A stretch of DNA of 64,000 nucleotides from NCBI GenBank assembly GCA_035700025.1, contig DASSOY010000003.1, forward strand, positions 62,001 through 126,000. Direction: 5' to 3'. Positions 9,145 to 17,628 of this stretch are shown here, in pieces. The notes under the pieces were generated by a model. The model saw only the letters and a program-made list of their open reading frames with translations, made no database searches and was not told the DNA's origin. The position numbers and the translations under genes were made by a program. The DNA comes from Bacillales bacterium. Its GTDB lineage: Bacteria > Bacillota > Bacilli > Bacillales > DASSOY01. Every line of letters starts with the position of its first letter. Within the stretch, counting starts at the first letter, position 1.

Positions 9145-9162
9145 ACGAAGGAGGAGTCTTCA

Positions 9163-9768
9163 ATGGCTCGCTATACTGGACCAGCATGGAAGAAATCCCG
9201 CCGTCTCGGCATCTCGCTCAGCGGTACCGGCAAAGAATTGGACAGACGTCCGTATCCTCCCGGAGAACACGGACAAAACCAACGGAGAAAGAAGTCCGAG
9301 CACGGCTTGCAGCTGCAAGAAAAGCAAAAGCTCCGCTACATGTACGGATTGACGGAACGCCAATTCCGTAACTTGTTCAACAGAGCCGGCAAGATGCGCG
9401 GGGTGCACGGCGAAAACTTCATGGTTTTGCTCGAATCCCGTCTCGACAACCTCGTCTACCGGATGGGGCTGGCAAGAACGCGCCGGCAGGCTCGCCAGCT
9501 CGTCACGCACGGCCACATTACCGTTGACGGGCAAAGAGTCGACATCCCGTCTTACAGCGTCAATCCCGGACAAGTGATCGGGTTGCGCGAAAAGTCGAAT
9601 AACCTGGACATCGTAAAAGACGCGATCGAAACGAACAACTTCGTACCTGAGTATGTAACGTTTGACGCCGACAAGAAAGAAGGCACATACACTCGCCTTC
9701 CGGAACGTTCCGAACTGCCGGCTGAGATCAACGAAACGCTCATCGTCGAATGGTATTCGAAACGCTAA
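9163..9768 (+). CDS. rpsD: 30S ribosomal protein S4
   Basis: Primary 16S rRNA-binding protein of the small subunit that starts assembly of the 5' domain. At 201 residues it has the standard length, with the S4 N-terminal region ([19 protein letters not shown]) and the S4 RNA-binding fold (about 90-150: [23 protein letters not shown]). It lacks the zinc-binding cysteines of the C+ form. The ribosome site is GAAGGAGG. The gene stands alone between its own promoter with long leader and a strong terminator. In B. subtilis tyrS converges on rpsD; here a HAD gene follows instead. Confidence 0.98.
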   Translation: MARYTGPAWKKSRRLGISLSGTGKELDRRPYPPGEHGQNQRRKKSEHGLQLQEKQKLRYMYGLTERQFRNLFNRAGKMRGVHGENFMVLLESRLDNLVYRMGLARTRRQARQLVTHGHITVDGQRVDIPSYSVNPGQVIGLREKSNNLDIVKDAIETNNFVPEYVTFDADKKEGTYTRLPERSELPAEINETLIVEWYSKR

Positions 9769-9780
9769 GAACACTACCGA

Positions 9781-9810
9781 AACACTTGGACGAAAGGTCC
9801 AAGTGTTTTC
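9781..9810 (+). terminator. Terminator after rpsD
   Basis: Perfect 11-pair stem AACACTTGGAC / GTCCAAGTGTT with a five-base loop, followed by TTTC, 12 bases after the rpsD stop. Confidence 0.85.
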
Positions 9811-9903
9811 TGTATATTTGAAGTGAGAGGTTTGAGGTTGAAAAGAGACAAGCGCCTCTTTTGTACCTCTATTTGCAAACATCCAACAGGGAGGGAAACC
9901 GAA

Positions 9904-11025
9904 GTGGCAGAAACAGAAATGATTTTGTTTGACGTGGACGGCGTCATCTTAAGTGAAGAAAGATATTTTGACGCATCGGCATTGACCGTATGGGAACTCA
10001 TCTCGAGTCCGAATTATTTAGGGCTCGCCCCCGAAACGTATACGCCGGCGCCGGATGAAGCGGTCATTCGCCGCATTCGCAAGCAAGTGTTCGACAACGA
10101 CCGTGTCCTTCACCTTGTGAAAACACGCGGCATCAACGCAAACTGGGATATGGTGTATCTCACGTTTTCCGTACAGCTTCTATCCTTTTTAGGCACGTTG
10201 GCGGAAACGGATGAGCAAGCGGTTCGCACGTATCTCGGAGGGCAAGTCGACCGGGAAACGCTCCAACAAATCGGACGGCAACTCGCACAGTTGAACATTC
10301 GGCCAAATTATGAGAAGTTCGTCGCGGCGTTTGAAGCAACCGAGGTCAAAAAACAACAACTGCTTACCCATCTGAATGTCATCGCCGAACAAGAGACAGG
10401 CGTGCCGACGAACATCTTTTCGCGAAACAGTGCGCTTTGGGACGTTTGCCAACGCGCGTTTCAAGAATGGTATTTAGGAAACGACAAATTGGAACAACCC
10501 GCCGTCGATCCCGGCAAACGCGGATTTTTAACAGACGAGATTCCGATCGTCGCACCGGAAAAGCTGAAATTCGTCTTCCAATCATTAAAAGACAAAGGCA
10601 TTACGCTCGGCCTCGGTACGGGACGCCCGGAAGTCGAGACGATCGAACCGCTGAAAGCGCTCGGCATTCTATCTTTTTTTGAAACGAACCGAATCGTCAC
10701 CGCAAAAGATGTTCTAGTCGCCGAGAGACGTTTCCCCGAACAGGCGCCGCTGTCAAAACCGCAGCCGTTCACATTCGTCTACGGTTCCATCGGCAAAGAT
10801 CGCGACCATCACGAAGTCATACATACGCCGCTTCCTTTAAAGAATGCGGACAAGCTTTTGATCGTCGGCGATTCACCAGCTGATCTTTACGCAGCAAGAA
10901 GCGCCGGCGCCCGTGTGGCCATCGTTTTAACCGGTCTTGAAGGCCAGAACGCGCGTGAACATTTTGAACAGCTCGGCGCCGATTACATTTTAAATGATGT
11001 GACCGAAGTGGCAGAGATCGTTTAA
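9904..11025 (+). CDS. HAD-superfamily hydrolase
   Basis: Putative phosphatase of 373 residues. HAD motif I is DVDGVI near the N-terminus (nucleophile Asp in ILFDVDGV). The motif II region is LGTGRPEVET and the motif IV region is IVGDSPADLYAARSAGA. A large helical insert (about 25-225) between motifs I and II forms the cap. The GTG at 9904 follows GGGAGGG at eight bases; earlier in-frame codons lack such a site. The substrate is not known. It ends at a bidirectional terminator shared with serA, and I do not see which pathway it serves. Confidence 0.82.
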   Translation: MAETEMILFDVDGVILSEERYFDASALTVWELISSPNYLGLAPETYTPAPDEAVIRRIRKQVFDNDRVLHLVKTRGINANWDMVYLTFSVQLLSFLGTLAETDEQAVRTYLGGQVDRETLQQIGRQLAQLNIRPNYEKFVAAFEATEVKKQQLLTHLNVIAEQETGVPTNIFSRNSALWDVCQRAFQEWYLGNDKLEQPAVDPGKRGFLTDEIPIVAPEKLKFVFQSLKDKGITLGLGTGRPEVETIEPLKALGILSFFETNRIVTAKDVLVAERRFPEQAPLSKPQPFTFVYGSIGKDRDHHEVIHTPLPLKNADKLLIVGDSPADLYAARSAGARVAIVLTGLEGQNAREHFEQLGADYILNDVTEVAEIV

Positions 11026-11049
11026 AGAAAACAAACGATTAACGTCGAT

Positions 11050-11087
11050 AAGAAATCGCCCTCTTCATAGAAGAGGGCGATTTCTTT
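11050..11087. terminator. Bidirectional terminator between the HAD gene and serA
   Basis: Very strong stem of 17 pairs (AAGAAATCGCCCTCTTC with its complement) around a three-base ATA loop. Its A- and T-rich ends make it usable from both converging genes. Confidence 0.93.
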
Positions 11088-11092
11088 CATCG

Positions 11093-12676
11093 TCAAAGTT
11101 CCAGTTCCCTTACGCTGTAAATATCGTCCAAACCGCTCAGTTCCTCGAAAGCGGCTTTCTCGATTTTCTTGTCGACCGTCAACGCCATCATCGCCTGTCC
11201 GCCGACATCTTCACGTCCGACCTGCATCGTCGCGATGTTCACTTCATGTCGTCCGAGAATCGAACCGACTCGCCCGATCATGCCGGGACGGTCGGAATGA
11301 CGGATGAGCAGCAGTCGGTCCAGCGGGGAAATGTCAATCGTGTATTGATCGATTTTCACGATACGCGGCCCATATCCGTTCAAAATCGTGCCCGCGACGC
11401 GATAGTGTCCTTGCTTCGTTTGCAGCGTTACGTCAATGAGGCTCGCAAACCCGCGATGTTTCGCCGACTGTTTCACAGAATAAGAGAGATCATTTTCTTT
11501 TGCCAGATGAGGAGCGTTGACGAAATTCGCTTTGTCGCCGAGATAGAACGATAAAATGCCTTTCAACATCATCCTCGTCAACGGTTCTGTATCAATGTCA
11601 GTAAGCTCCCCTGCATAAGCAATTTCGACGTCCCCGGGTGCCCCTTTGGCAAGCTGGACGACGATTTCGCCAAGTTTTTCCGCCAGCACAAAATACGGTT
11701 CCAATTTGCGAAGCACTTCACCGGACACCGGCGGCAAGTTGACCGCGTTTTTATACGGCTGCCCGCGCAAAATCCGCAAAACTTCGGTGCTTACGTCCAC
11801 CGCAACATTATGCTGCGCCTCCTGTGTCGAAGCCCCAAGATGCGGGGTGACGACCACTTCGGGCAATTGGATCAACGGATGATCCGTCGGCGGCTCTATT
11901 TCAAAAACATCGATTGCTGCGCCTGCAACTTTTTTCTCGCGAACGGCGTTGTACAGTGCGTCTTCGTCAATGATTCCTCCCCGTGCGCAATTGATAATCC
12001 GCACGCCGGGTTTCATTTGATCAAATTGATCTTTTCCAATGAGGTGGCGCGTTTTTTTCGTCAACGGCGTATGAACGGTCAGAAAATCCGATTGCCGGAC
12101 GACTTCCTCAAGCGTCAACCGTTTGACGCCCAATTTTCCCGCCTTCTCTTCTGTCAAAAATGGATCGAAAGCGACCACTTTCATTTGAAAAGCTTTCGCC
12201 CGCTTCGCGACCTCGGCCCCGATTCGGCCCATTCCGACAATGCCGAGTGTCTTCCCGTTCAGCTCCACGCCTTTGAACGCTTTACGGTTCCATTCCCCCG
12301 ACGTCAGCGATCGATACGCTTGCGGAATTCGCCTCGCAACAGCCATCATCATCGCAAACGTATGCTCCGCCGCCGAAATCGTGTTGCCGTCGGGGGCATT
12401 CACGACAATAACCCCTTTCGCTGTCGCGGCGTCCAAATCAATATTGTCGACACCGACACCTGCCCTTCCGATCACTTTCAATTTCGCAGCATTCCGCAAC
12501 ACTTCCTCAGATACTCGCGTCTGGCTGCGCACGAGCAACGCATCGTAATCACCGATGATGCCAGCCAATTGTTCGCTGTTCAACCCGGTCGTTTCGTCGA
12601 CGCGCACATCTTCTGCATCCAGCAAGCTTTGAATTCCTTCCTTGCTTAACGGATCACTCACCAAAACTTTAAACAT
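11093..12676 (-). CDS. serA: D-3-phosphoglycerate dehydrogenase
   Basis: First enzyme of phosphorylated serine synthesis: 3-phosphoglycerate + NAD to 3-phosphohydroxypyruvate. It has 527 residues, the long Bacillus/Mycobacterium type. The domains are a 2-hydroxyacid dehydrogenase catalytic/NAD part (1-315, with GIVGMGRIGAEVAKRA and the HTPLTKKTRHLIG region), an intervening allosteric substrate-binding domain, and a C-terminal ACT domain (about 455-527, IRHSDRPGMIGRVGSILG). The ATG has GGAGGAG at seven bases. The gene lies behind a T-box leader, so expression should rise when a tRNA is uncharged, presumably tRNA-Ser. Confidence 0.97.
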   Translation of the reverse strand: MFKVLVSDPLSKEGIQSLLDAEDVRVDETTGLNSEQLAGIIGDYDALLVRSQTRVSEEVLRNAAKLKVIGRAGVGVDNIDLDAATAKGVIVVNAPDGNTISAAEHTFAMMMAVARRIPQAYRSLTSGEWNRKAFKGVELNGKTLGIVGMGRIGAEVAKRAKAFQMKVVAFDPFLTEEKAGKLGVKRLTLEEVVRQSDFLTVHTPLTKKTRHLIGKDQFDQMKPGVRIINCARGGIIDEDALYNAVREKKVAGAAIDVFEIEPPTDHPLIQLPEVVVTPHLGASTQEAQHNVAVDVSTEVLRILRGQPYKNAVNLPPVSGEVLRKLEPYFVLAEKLGEIVVQLAKGAPGDVEIAYAGELTDIDTEPLTRMMLKGILSFYLGDKANFVNAPHLAKENDLSYSVKQSAKHRGFASLIDVTLQTKQGHYRVAGTILNGYGPRIVKIDQYTIDISPLDRLLLIRHSDRPGMIGRVGSILGRHEVNIATMQVGREDVGGQAMMALTVDKKIEKAAFEELSGLDDIYSVRELEL

Positions 12677-12804
12677 GGTTCATCTCCTCCACCTTTTCCT
12701 CTCTTTTTGAAGCCGCGGTTTCTTCCCGCGCCTCGCTTCCGGGCACCTGATTTCCGTTGTCGTGTCTGCCGTGGGCCCCTTGATTTTTTTTATAAAATAA
12801 ATAC

Positions 12805-13064
12805 AAAAAACACCCGCCCACTACAGCAGTAGTGAGGGGCGTCTATAAGACGCGGTACCACCCTCATTCGCCGCGCGCATCGCACGGCCTCGACAGGTCT
12901 TACACCTAACCGGTAACGGGATAGCCGAATTCACCTACTCATTTCGGTGAACCAGTTCGGAAGGGCTCGGCGATCCGCTGAAAACCACCGACTCTCAGCA
13001 AACGTCGGTTCTCTGGAAGGTTTCCACTCGGAGCCGTTCTTCGTCGCAACTGTTCGAAATATTT
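12805..13064 (-). promoter_or_regulatory. T-box riboswitch leader of serA
   Basis: On the minus strand this leader contains the conserved T-box TGGTACCGCG (12851-12860). It also has a stem I apical region with the CCAGAGA bulge and GCTGAGA loop, and a downstream terminator hairpin followed by TTTTTT (12805-12841). Uncharged tRNA pairing with the T-box stabilises an antiterminator. In the loop on the 3' side of stem I an AGC triplet (complement of 12977-12979) followed by G is a candidate specifier and would read tRNA-Ser, in line with serA downstream. The class is sure; the specifier is a manual fold. Confidence 0.9.
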
Positions 13065-13070
13065 AAACGT

Positions 13071-13099
13071 ATTGTATCAAGCCCGTATCGCCTTGTAAA
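13071..13099 (-). promoter_or_regulatory. Sigma-A promoter of the T-box-serA unit
   Basis: On the minus strand TTTACA, 17 bases, TACAAT, placed just upstream of the first T-box stem. Confidence 0.75.
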
Positions 13100-13239
13100 G
13101 CCGGGAATCGCATGTAAGCGCCGCCATTTTCAAAAAAAATTTGTTTTGCGTAAACCGGCCTGTTTTGCCGTCTTGCTGTTCGATTTCGAAAACTTTGTTT
13201 CTCGCAAACTGCGTGAACTCGCACGATTCCCTCTTCAAA

Positions 13240-13248
13240 TGCTATAAT
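13240..13248 (+). promoter_or_regulatory. Extended -10 promoter of the class A PBP gene
   Basis: TGCTATAAT, i.e. TG-N-TATAAT, 45 bases upstream of the start codon; no good -35 is visible. Confidence 0.6.
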
Positions 13249-13292
13249 AGATTCGTCTTTGTTGAATTTTGAGGTTTTGGAGGTTTATGAAT

Positions 13293-16200
13293 ATGTCATT
13301 TGAGCCGTCGGACATCGGCCAATATATGCGGAAAGCGGCCAACGGAGTTCGGTCGGTCATCCGTGTGCTGCGCGAAAAAAAGGTGTTTTCCGGATTCCGG
13401 ATCACGTTCAAAGTCATTTGGAACTTAGTTTTAATTGCAATCGTTCTCGGACTGCTGGGAGGCATGTTCGCCTTCGGCGCCGGCGCCGGTTACTTTGCGT
13501 CGCTCGTAAAGGATCAACCGATCATGAGTTACGACGAAATGAAGAAAAACATTTACAACTACACGGAAACAAGCGAAGTTTATTTTGCCGACAACGTTTA
13601 TTTAGGCAAACTGGAATCCAATTTGGAACGCGAAAAAGTGGACCTCGCCCACATTTCCGACTACGTCAAGGAAGCATTGATCGCCACCGAAGACAAATAC
13701 TTTTACAAACATGAAGGTATCGTGCCGAAGGCGGTCGTTCGTGCGATTTACCAAGAATTGACGAATGCGCCTATCATTACGGGCGGAAGCACATTGACCC
13801 AACAACTCGTTAAAAATCAAATCTTGACGCCTGAAGTTTCGTTTAAGCGGAAAGCGAAAGAAATGCTCTTCGCGATGCGCATCGAGAACTTTTTTTCGAA
13901 AAATGAAATTTTGCAAGCTTACTTAAACGTCGTTCCTTTCGGCAGGAACGCTTCCGGGGACAACATCGCCGGAATTCAAGCCGCCGCCCAAGGCGTTTTC
14001 GGCGTTGACGCAGACGAATTGAACATTCCTCAAGCCGCTTTTTTGGCAGGGCTCCCGAAAAATCCGTTCACGTACACCCCGTTTGAAAACGCAGGCGGGG
14101 TCAAGGACGACATTTCCGACGGCGTGGACCGCATGCATACGGTGTTGAGCCGGATGTTAAGCGTTGGTTTCATTACGAAAGAGCAATACAAGAAAGCGAT
14201 GCAGTACGACATCAAAAAACACTTAGCAAAGCCGAAACCGTCACCGCACGACAAATATCCGTACTTAACAACCGAAGTCAGAAAGCGCGCAAAAATTATC
14301 ATCGCCAAACAAATCGCTGAGGAACAAGGATTGGACGGAGACAAACTCGAGCATTACACAACGGTCTACGACAACATCCTGTATGAAAAAAATCATTCAT
14401 GCGGCGGAAGCACTTGTCTCCCCGGCGGTTCCATGGAAGAATCGGCGAAATATAAAGGGTTCGAACTGGGCGAATTGAAAAAGGCAGCCGAGCAATTCGA
14501 ACAGTTCAAGAAAATTGCCGACCAACGCATCGACCAAAACGGTTATAAAATTTACACGACGATTGACAAAAAAGTATACGATGCCATGCAAAAAGCCGCC
14601 CATGAATTTGACAACTACGAACATTCGAAAACGATCACTGTGAAAAATTCGGAAACGGGCGAGAAAGAGAAAAGAGTTTACATGCAGCAAGTGGCCGGCA
14701 TGTTAATTAAAAACGACACAGGCGCAATCATCAGCTTCGTCGGCGGCCGCGACTTTGATCATTTAAAATTCAATCTCGCAACCCAAGCTTACCGGCCGAA
14801 CGGTTCGACGATGAAGCCGCTGCTTGATTACGCCCCGGGAATGGAAGCTGGCATCGTACAGCCCGGATCCATCCTTGCCGATTTACCGACGACACTAAAC
14901 GGTTATACGCCGCACAATTACGCGGATTACGGTTACGGCAATTACCACGGGCTCGTAAGCGCGAGGAAAGCCTTAAAGTATTCTTATAACATCCCGGCCA
15001 TCAAAACGTATTACAAGCTGCGCCGGAAAGTATCTGATCCGACAAAATATTTAAGGGAAATGGGCTTTACTTCCTTGCTCGGAGGCGATCGCGACAACCT
15101 TTCTATGGCCATCGGTACGTTGACGAAAGGAGTTACGGTCGAAGAAAACACAAACGCCTACGTTACGTTTGGAAACGGAGGGAAATTCGTCGACGCTTTC
15201 ATGATCGAGAAGATCGAGTCCTCCGACGGGCAAGTGATCTATGAACATGAAGTCGAACCGAAGAAAATCTTTTCGCCGCAAACAAACTATTTAATGCTCG
15301 ACATGATGCGAAGTGTCATGGACAGCGGAACGGGAACGAATGCACGCAGGTATCTCGATTTCCGCGCCGACTGGGCAGGCAAAAGCGGAACATCCGACAG
15401 TATCAAAGACTCGTGGTTTATCGGCACGAATCCAAACGTTACGCTCGGTGTGTGGATCGGCTACGTAAACAATGCGGAATTGATACCGGAATCGCACAGC
15501 AGGCGAAATCAGCAGCTTTGGGCCGCTTTCGCCAATGCTGCACATGACGTTAGGCCGAAGCTGATGGATCCCGACGAAAGATTCAAAATGCCCGGCGGAA
15601 TCGTGCGCCGTACGGTATGCAAACTTACGGGATTGCTGCCGTCAAAACTTTGCAGCGATGCGGGATTGACGATCAGCGACCTTTTCAATCAAAAATACGC
15701 GCCTTCGCGCTCTGAGGACGTCCTGGACAAAAATGCTTATGTCGTCATTGACGAAAAGAAATATTTAGCCCATGAACGGACACCGGAGGCATTCACCGAA
15801 GAAGGCATCATCGTAAGCAAAGATTTCATCGAAGATCATTTTCTCGACGTCAAAGTCGAAGACTTTTTCAAATATTTGCCGGAAGAATGGAAAGACGTAT
15901 TGACGGCCGAAACGTTAAAAGAAAACGGGAAAGTCCCGGCCCCGGTTTCCGGTGTTCGCGTGTCAGGCGGAAATGTCGTGTGGAACGAACAACCGGAAAA
16001 CGACATTGTCGGCTATCGCGTTTATGCAGCACCGAAAGGTTCGAACTCGTTTAGTCCGATCGGATCGGTGAAAGTCGACGCGGCGTTGCATTATCCGATC
16101 CAGACCGGCGGCGCCTATCACTATTACGTCACGGCCGTTGACATTGACGGTCGTGAATCCGGACGATCGGCGATCGTCAAATCGGGGGATTGGACGCCTC

Positions 16201-16373
16201 CGAAACCGGAGCCAAAACCGAAACCGGATGATGGAACACAAGACGGAAATACAGACGGAACCACAGGCGGAACGGACAGCACGACCGACGAAAACGACGG
16301 ACAAAGCAATGACACACAAAACGGCGATACGAGCACGAATCAAAACTCGACGACCGAAAATCCAGCGCAATAG
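13293..16373 (+). CDS. Class A penicillin-binding protein with FN3-like tail
   Basis: Bifunctional peptidoglycan synthase of 1026 residues. A cytoplasmic basic segment and one membrane helix (about 40-68) lead into a GT51 glycosyltransferase domain: catalytic Glu133 in ATEDKYFYKHEG, and GGSTLTQQLVKN. A transpeptidase domain follows with Ser505 of STMK, SYN at 564-566 and KSGTS from Lys697. After it come a fibronectin type III-like module (about 880-965) and a disordered tail rich in Pro, Lys, Asp, Gly, Thr and Asn. The start is the second of two close ATGs, nine bases after GGAGG. Among B. subtilis paralogues it looks nearer to the PonA-like forms with extra C-terminal domains. I give no symbol because several class A PBPs fit. 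Confidence 0.93.
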   Translation: MSFEPSDIGQYMRKAANGVRSVIRVLREKKVFSGFRITFKVIWNLVLIAIVLGLLGGMFAFGAGAGYFASLVKDQPIMSYDEMKKNIYNYTETSEVYFADNVYLGKLESNLEREKVDLAHISDYVKEALIATEDKYFYKHEGIVPKAVVRAIYQELTNAPIITGGSTLTQQLVKNQILTPEVSFKRKAKEMLFAMRIENFFSKNEILQAYLNVVPFGRNASGDNIAGIQAAAQGVFGVDADELNIPQAAFLAGLPKNPFTYTPFENAGGVKDDISDGVDRMHTVLSRMLSVGFITKEQYKKAMQYDIKKHLAKPKPSPHDKYPYLTTEVRKRAKIIIAKQIAEEQGLDGDKLEHYTTVYDNILYEKNHSCGGSTCLPGGSMEESAKYKGFELGELKKAAEQFEQFKKIADQRIDQNGYKIYTTIDKKVYDAMQKAAHEFDNYEHSKTITVKNSETGEKEKRVYMQQVAGMLIKNDTGAIISFVGGRDFDHLKFNLATQAYRPNGSTMKPLLDYAPGMEAGIVQPGSILADLPTTLNGYTPHNYADYGYGNYHGLVSARKALKYSYNIPAIKTYYKLRRKVSDPTKYLREMGFTSLLGGDRDNLSMAIGTLTKGVTVEENTNAYVTFGNGGKFVDAFMIEKIESSDGQVIYEHEVEPKKIFSPQTNYLMLDMMRSVMDSGTGTNARRYLDFRADWAGKSGTSDSIKDSWFIGTNPNVTLGVWIGYVNNAELIPESHSRRNQQLWAAFANAAHDVRPKLMDPDERFKMPGGIVRRTVCKLTGLLPSKLCSDAGLTISDLFNQKYAPSRSEDVLDKNAYVVIDEKKYLAHERTPEAFTEEGIIVSKDFIEDHFLDVKVEDFFKYLPEEWKDVLTAETLKENGKVPAPVSGVRVSGGNVVWNEQPENDIVGYRVYAAPKGSNSFSPIGSVKVDAALHYPIQTGGAYHYYVTAVDIDGRESGRSAIVKSGDWTPPKPEPKPKPDDGTQDGNTDGTTGGTDSTTDENDGQSNDTQNGDTSTNQNSTTENPAQ

Positions 16374-16375
16374 CA

Positions 16376-16410
16376 AAAAGATCGAACGGGTATCCCGTTC
16401 GATCTTTTGT
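16376..16410 (+). terminator. Terminator after the PBP gene
   Basis: Perfect 15-pair stem AAAAGATCGAACGGG with its complement around a TAT loop, ending in TTTTGTT. Confidence 0.92.
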
Positions 16411-16435
16411 TATAGCCGGTTTCTCCACACGGCGA

Positions 16436-16459
16436 AAGGGTGCCAGGAGGCACCCTTTT
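16436..16459 (-). terminator. Terminator after ccpA
   Basis: Ten-pair stem AAAGGGTGCC / GGCACCCTTT with an AGGA loop. It overlaps the last codon of ccpA and faces the PBP terminator. Confidence 0.75.
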
Positions 16460-17459
16460 ACGCTTTCGTAGATTGGCGGTATTCGATTCGGTGCGGCAAG
16501 ACGACCGCATGATCCTCCACTTCTTCTTCGCTCATGTATTTGGTCAGCAACCTCATCGCGACCGCTCCAATGTCGTACATTGGTTGAACGACTGTAGTCA
16601 GCGTGGGTCGCACCATCAAAGCCAGTCTCGTATTGTTAAAGCTGACGACTTCAATGTCGTCGGGCACTGTGTACCCGGCGTCCTGGGCTGCATGAATGAC
16701 GCCGATCGCCATTTCATCCGAACCGACGAAGATGGCCGTCGGCAAATTCCCGGTTTCGATGAATTTACGCATGGCTTCCATGCCGGAATCGTATGAATCG
16801 TCTCCGACGGCGACCAGGTCGTCTTTCAATGCCAGCCCGGCTTCACGAAGTGCCTTGCGATAGCCTTCAAACTTATAATGACCATTAATTGGGTCCGTCA
16901 ATGAGCCGGAGACCAACCCGACTTTGCGATGTCCTTTTTCAAGCAAGTAATGGACCGCGTCGAAAGTTGCCTGCTTGTAATCGATGTTGACGGATGGCGT
17001 TTCTCCCTGCTCGTCCACCGTTGCGGCGAGAACGACAGGTACGGGAGCATTTTTGAATTCGTTCACATGTTCCTCGCTGATTCTTCCTCCCATGAAAACA
17101 ATGCCGTCCACTTGCTTTTCGAGAAGGGTATTAAATAGATGCAGTTCTTTGTCTTTGTTTTGGTCTGAGTCGCACAAAATGATGTTGTATTTATACATCG
17201 TCGCAATATCTTCAATCCCTCTGGCAAGCTCCGAAAAGAAGATGTTGGAGATGTCGGGAATGATGACTCCTACGGTCGTCGTCTTTTTGCTTGCCAGACC
17301 CCGCGCTACAGCGTTTGGACGATAACCGAGCCTTTCAATGGCGTCGAGCACTTTTTTCCGGGTGGATGGTTTCACGTTTGGATTTCCGTTCACGACACGC
17401 GACACCGTCGCCATCGATACCCCCGCTTCGCTTGCTACATCGTAAATCGTCGCATTCAA
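16458..17459 (-). CDS. ccpA: Catabolite control protein A
   Basis: LacI-family master regulator of carbon catabolite control; with HPr-Ser46-P it binds cre sites. It has 333 residues. The N-terminal helix-turn-helix is [21 protein letters not shown] and the hinge helix region is [15 protein letters not shown] periplasmic-binding-protein-like core follows (60-333). Core motifs such as ILCDSDQN and GRISEEHV match CcpA. It sits downstream of aroA as in B. subtilis, but here the spore-type hydrolase is inserted between them and ccpA has its own promoter. Confidence 0.96.
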   Translation of the reverse strand: MNATIYDVASEAGVSMATVSRVVNGNPNVKPSTRKKVLDAIERLGYRPNAVARGLASKKTTTVGVIIPDISNIFFSELARGIEDIATMYKYNIILCDSDQNKDKELHLFNTLLEKQVDGIVFMGGRISEEHVNEFKNAPVPVVLAATVDEQGETPSVNIDYKQATFDAVHYLLEKGHRKVGLVSGSLTDPINGHYKFEGYRKALREAGLALKDDLVAVGDDSYDSGMEAMRKFIETGNLPTAIFVGSDEMAIGVIHAAQDAGYTVPDDIEVVSFNNTRLALMVRPTLTTVVQPMYDIGAVAMRLLTKYMSEEEVEDHAVVLPHRIEYRQSTKA

Positions 17460-17509
17460 TGTCCCAGCCTCCTAGCCTTCACCGTTCCTGTTTCCATTAA
17501 TTATCCTTT

Positions 17510-17538
17510 ACTATAATGAATTATGAAAAATTTTTCAA
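17510..17538 (-). promoter_or_regulatory. Sigma-A promoter of ccpA
   Basis: On the minus strand TTGAAA, 17 bases, TATAGT, about 50 bases upstream of the ATG. Confidence 0.75.
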
Positions 17539-17582
17539 CATCCCATGTTCAAATTGTAACATGGTTTTCACCGGTCGAGAAA

Positions 17583-17617
17583 ATAAAAAGAATCCATTCT
17601 GTCAAGCAAATGGATTC
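17583..17617 (-). terminator. Terminator after the LysM-GH18 gene
   Basis: Nine-pair stem GAATCCATT / AATGGATTC, followed on the minus strand by CTTTTTATTTT. Confidence 0.8.
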
Positions 17618-17628
17618 CTTTTCAGTCA

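Noticed and set aside
9160-9882. 240-codon minus-strand frame opposite rpsD
   Set aside because: rpsD is certain; the antisense frame results from its codon bias.
16198-16350. Low-complexity tail of the PBP as a DNA repeat element
   Set aside because: It is coding and in frame, and the repetition is at the amino-acid level only.
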